Assembly (NCBI GenBank): GCA_021850485.1
Contig: JAJZLY010000002.1
Coordinates: 30,303 to 94,302 of the forward strand
Reading direction: 5' to 3'
Source: Bacillota bacterium
GTDB lineage: Bacteria > Bacillota > Sulfobacillia > JAJZYS01 > JAJZLH01
Length of the DNA: 64,000 nucleotides
A model generated the notes under the pieces. That model was not told where the DNA came from, did no database searches, and saw nothing but the letters and a program-made list of their open reading frames with translations. Positions 62,162-64,000 of the stretch are shown in pieces. The position numbers were made by a program, and so were the translations under genes. The stretch's first letter is position 1. Each line of letters opens with the position of its first letter.

Positions 62162-63994
62162 TCAATTTCCTGCTGCTTGGACGGCGCTAAATGCTGAGGC
62201 CAACAGGCCCATCTCGGATGGCAGGCGCAGCGCCCTAAATGGCGGGAATCCGTGTTGCAATACCCCTTCCAACAATCCACAGCCCCGCAGTTCCAAATCC
62301 AGCGCCGCCACCTGCTCACCGGTAGAAGCGCCAGCCGCCCGCCGCAGCCGGCTTGAGACGTCTTCGTCGCCGCTTGAATCTACCCATACGGCTTCTGCGG
62401 CCTGCCCGCGGCGACCGACGCGACCGCGCATCTGATGCAGCTGAGCGAGGCCAAACGCACCGGCGCCTTCCACGATCACCAAGGTGGCAGCTGGCAGGTC
62501 CAGACCCACCTCCAGCACACTGGTGCCAACCACCAGCGCCGGCGCCCCCTGGCTCAAATCGGCCAGCATGGCACTGACGGCGGCCATCGGTACCGCTCCG
62601 GTAATCAGGTGTACCGGCAACCCTGGCCACCGTTGGCGCAGCTTACGGGCCAGAGCGTCAGCGGCCAGCCCGCCCGACACTGCTTCCTGGATCCGGCGCG
62701 GACAGACGATCAGCACCTGGCCACCGGCACGCACCCGCGCTGCCGCCTGCTGGTAGAGATAGGACCTCTCGGCGCGGCCGACCACCCGCACTGCCGGCAA
62801 CCGCCCGTAAGGATTACCCAGCACCGAGACGCCCAGCTGCTGGCTGACCATTTGTGCCAGGGTACGCGGGATCGGCGTGGCGGTCAGGGTGAGGAGGTGT
62901 GGCGATGGATGCCCAGTCAGAAGCGACTGCCGCTGGCGGACGCCAAAGCGCTGTTCTTCGTCCACGATCAGCAAGCCGACAGGTCGCAGGCGCAGATCTT
63001 GTGCAAACGCAGCACTCGTCGCCACGACCAGGGCTGGAGCCGTGGCCAACTCCAGCTTGCGGCCAGCGGTCAGCCCCAACACGGGCCCGAGGTCGCCGCA
63101 AAAGACCCGAGCTGCTGCCAGGTGTTGCGCCACCAGCAATTCGGTGGGCACCAGCATGACCACATTCAGGCCAGCGGCCAGAGCACCCCGGGCTGCCAGC
63201 ATCGCCACGGCTGTTTTGCCACTGCCGACCTCGCCCAGCAAGATGCGACGCATCGCCTGCGGTCGGCGCAGATCTGCCCGGATCTCGCTCAGGGCTCGGA
63301 CCTGATCCGGACGCAACGGGTAAGGCGTCGGATCCGGGCCCGGGGCCGACAACGGCCAACCAGCGACCGGCGGCAGCGCGGCCCGGACCGCCGTCGCCAC
63401 CGTTGTCGCCTCGATCCTGGCTAACTGCAATCGGCCCTGCTCGGCATCGGCCAGGGTGCCTGGGCAGTGAGCCATTTGGAACCAGCGAACGTGCGGGCTG
63501 GCTGTTCGGGCGAGGGCCGCCTTAGCCGCCAGCCGCAGGACGGTCTGGGTCAGGCCGGACCGGGCTGCATAGATCGGACGCAGTCCCCACTCCAAGCGCT
63601 CGGGGTCGATCAATTCTGGCTCGGTCATTGCGTAGGCCGCACCGATCCGGCGCACCTCTCCCCACCAGGCGACCTCACCTTGGCGAAGCAGCCGGGCGGC
63701 TAGGTACGGTTTGTGGAAAAATGTGCCGCGAACAGGACCCTCGCGGCACTCCAGTTCAGTTTCCAAACGCGGTCCGACCTGTCTTGCCTGGCGGACCCGT
63801 CCTCGCACCACGGCCCAACCCAGGCTCTCACCATCCCACGGACGAAGATCCTCATAGCGGCGAGGCAGATGCCACAGCAGGTCTTCGAGGGCATGAATCT
63901 CCATCTCGGCCAGGGCGCGCAGTCTGATCGGACCCAGCCCGGGCAGTGAGGCCAAGGTTGTCCCAGGTCCTTGGCTCTTGGTTGGCACGCCCAC
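62162..63994 (-). CDS. recG: ATP-dependent DNA helicase RecG (5' end near window edge)
   Basis: RecG, about 610 residues seen, a superfamily 2 helicase that remodels stalled forks. The N-terminal wedge/OB domain (1-200), Walker A GEVGSGKTAV, DEEQRFGVRQR, the TATPIPRTLAQM motif and QMRGRVGRRG are present. It is shorter than the usual 670-690 residues. The GTG at 63994 is the first start in the window, but the frame stays open to the edge, so a few residues may be missing. Confidence 0.93.
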   Translation of the reverse strand: MGVPTKSQGPGTTLASLPGLGPIRLRALAEMEIHALEDLLWHLPRRYEDLRPWDGESLGWAVVRGRVRQARQVGPRLETELECREGPVRGTFFHKPYLAARLLRQGEVAWWGEVRRIGAAYAMTEPELIDPERLEWGLRPIYAARSGLTQTVLRLAAKAALARTASPHVRWFQMAHCPGTLADAEQGRLQLARIEATTVATAVRAALPPVAGWPLSAPGPDPTPYPLRPDQVRALSEIRADLRRPQAMRRILLGEVGSGKTAVAMLAARGALAAGLNVVMLVPTELLVAQHLAAARVFCGDLGPVLGLTAGRKLELATAPALVVATSAAFAQDLRLRPVGLLIVDEEQRFGVRQRQSLLTGHPSPHLLTLTATPIPRTLAQMVSQQLGVSVLGNPYGRLPAVRVVGRAERSYLYQQAAARVRAGGQVLIVCPRRIQEAVSGGLAADALARKLRQRWPGLPVHLITGAVPMAAVSAMLADLSQGAPALVVGTSVLEVGLDLPAATLVIVEGAGAFGLAQLHQMRGRVGRRGQAAEAVWVDSSGDEDVSSRLRRAAGASTGEQVAALDLELRGCGLLEGVLQHGFPPFRALRLPSEMGLLASAFSAVQAAGN

Positions 63995-64000
63995 GGCCTG

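Overview
This is one continuous stretch of a GC-rich bacterial chromosome with very high coding density and no mobile elements, prophage or CRISPR. The regulatory style points to the Bacillota (Firmicutes). T-box leaders precede pheST, thrS and the trp operon, and a terminator-containing leader precedes infC-rpmI-rplT. All six tRNAs encode CCA, promoters look like sigma-A sites with 16-19 bp spacers, and ribosome-binding sites are strong GGAGG types. Heme O synthase and proton-translocating transhydrogenase suggest a respiring organism. A selenocysteine formate dehydrogenase and acetyl-CoA synthetase suggest use of formate and acetate. A GC-rich aerobic or facultative lineage near Sulfobacillus/Thermaerobacter would fit, but the genus is inference.

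Region by region. Positions 1-10.3 kb hold a minus-strand run from a Phe T-box: pheS, pheT, glutamate dehydrogenase, mutS2, an aminotransferase, a DapA-family aldolase and an FAH-family hydrolase cut by the window edge. Positions 10.3-12.3 kb hold infC-rpmI-rplT and a SpoU methyltransferase. Positions 12.3-19.8 kb hold fabI, thrS with a Thr T-box, a GNAT gene, a DUF1003 gene, an ABC-F gene with a leader-peptide attenuator, and rsgA. Positions 19.9-24.1 kb hold the three-gene transhydrogenase (pntAA-pntAB-pntB), a DUF5519 gene and six tRNAs. Positions 24.2-35 kb hold cell-envelope genes (two glycosyltransferases, MFS transporter, polysaccharide deacetylase, AlkP-like membrane protein), selA, a selenocysteine-encoding selD, and fixC-fixX. 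Positions 35-44.2 kb are mixed: YyaL-like/DUF296 fusion, MoaD-MoaE fusion, RocB-like peptidase, ctaB, an SCO-like protein without copper ligands, an APC permease, a rhomboid-like protein, and a sulfite-oxidase-fold enzyme fused to a membrane domain. Positions 44.3-53.4 kb are a trpEGDCFBA-aroF-aroA operon behind a sigma-A-like promoter and a Trp T-box. Positions 53.4-62 kb are a C1/C2 module: acsA, an acetate transporter, small ORFs, a split NAD-type formate dehydrogenase containing selenocysteine, and a second transporter-like gene. recG closes the window.

The most connected story is selenium and molybdenum. The fdhA reading frame crosses an in-frame UGA followed at the right distance by a SECIS-type hairpin. 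selD crosses its own UGA. selA sits beside selD, and a fused molybdopterin synthase lies nearby. The formate dehydrogenase is unusual: the Fe4S4 domain that normally begins FdhA is instead at the C-terminus of the separate iron-sulfur subunit, and the usual His/Cys cluster site of that subunit is missing.

Other points of note are three genes whose best start appears to be CTG, each exactly 7 nt after GGAGG, and a 9-codon leader ORF beginning Met-Arg-Leu plus a terminator upstream of the ABC-F gene.
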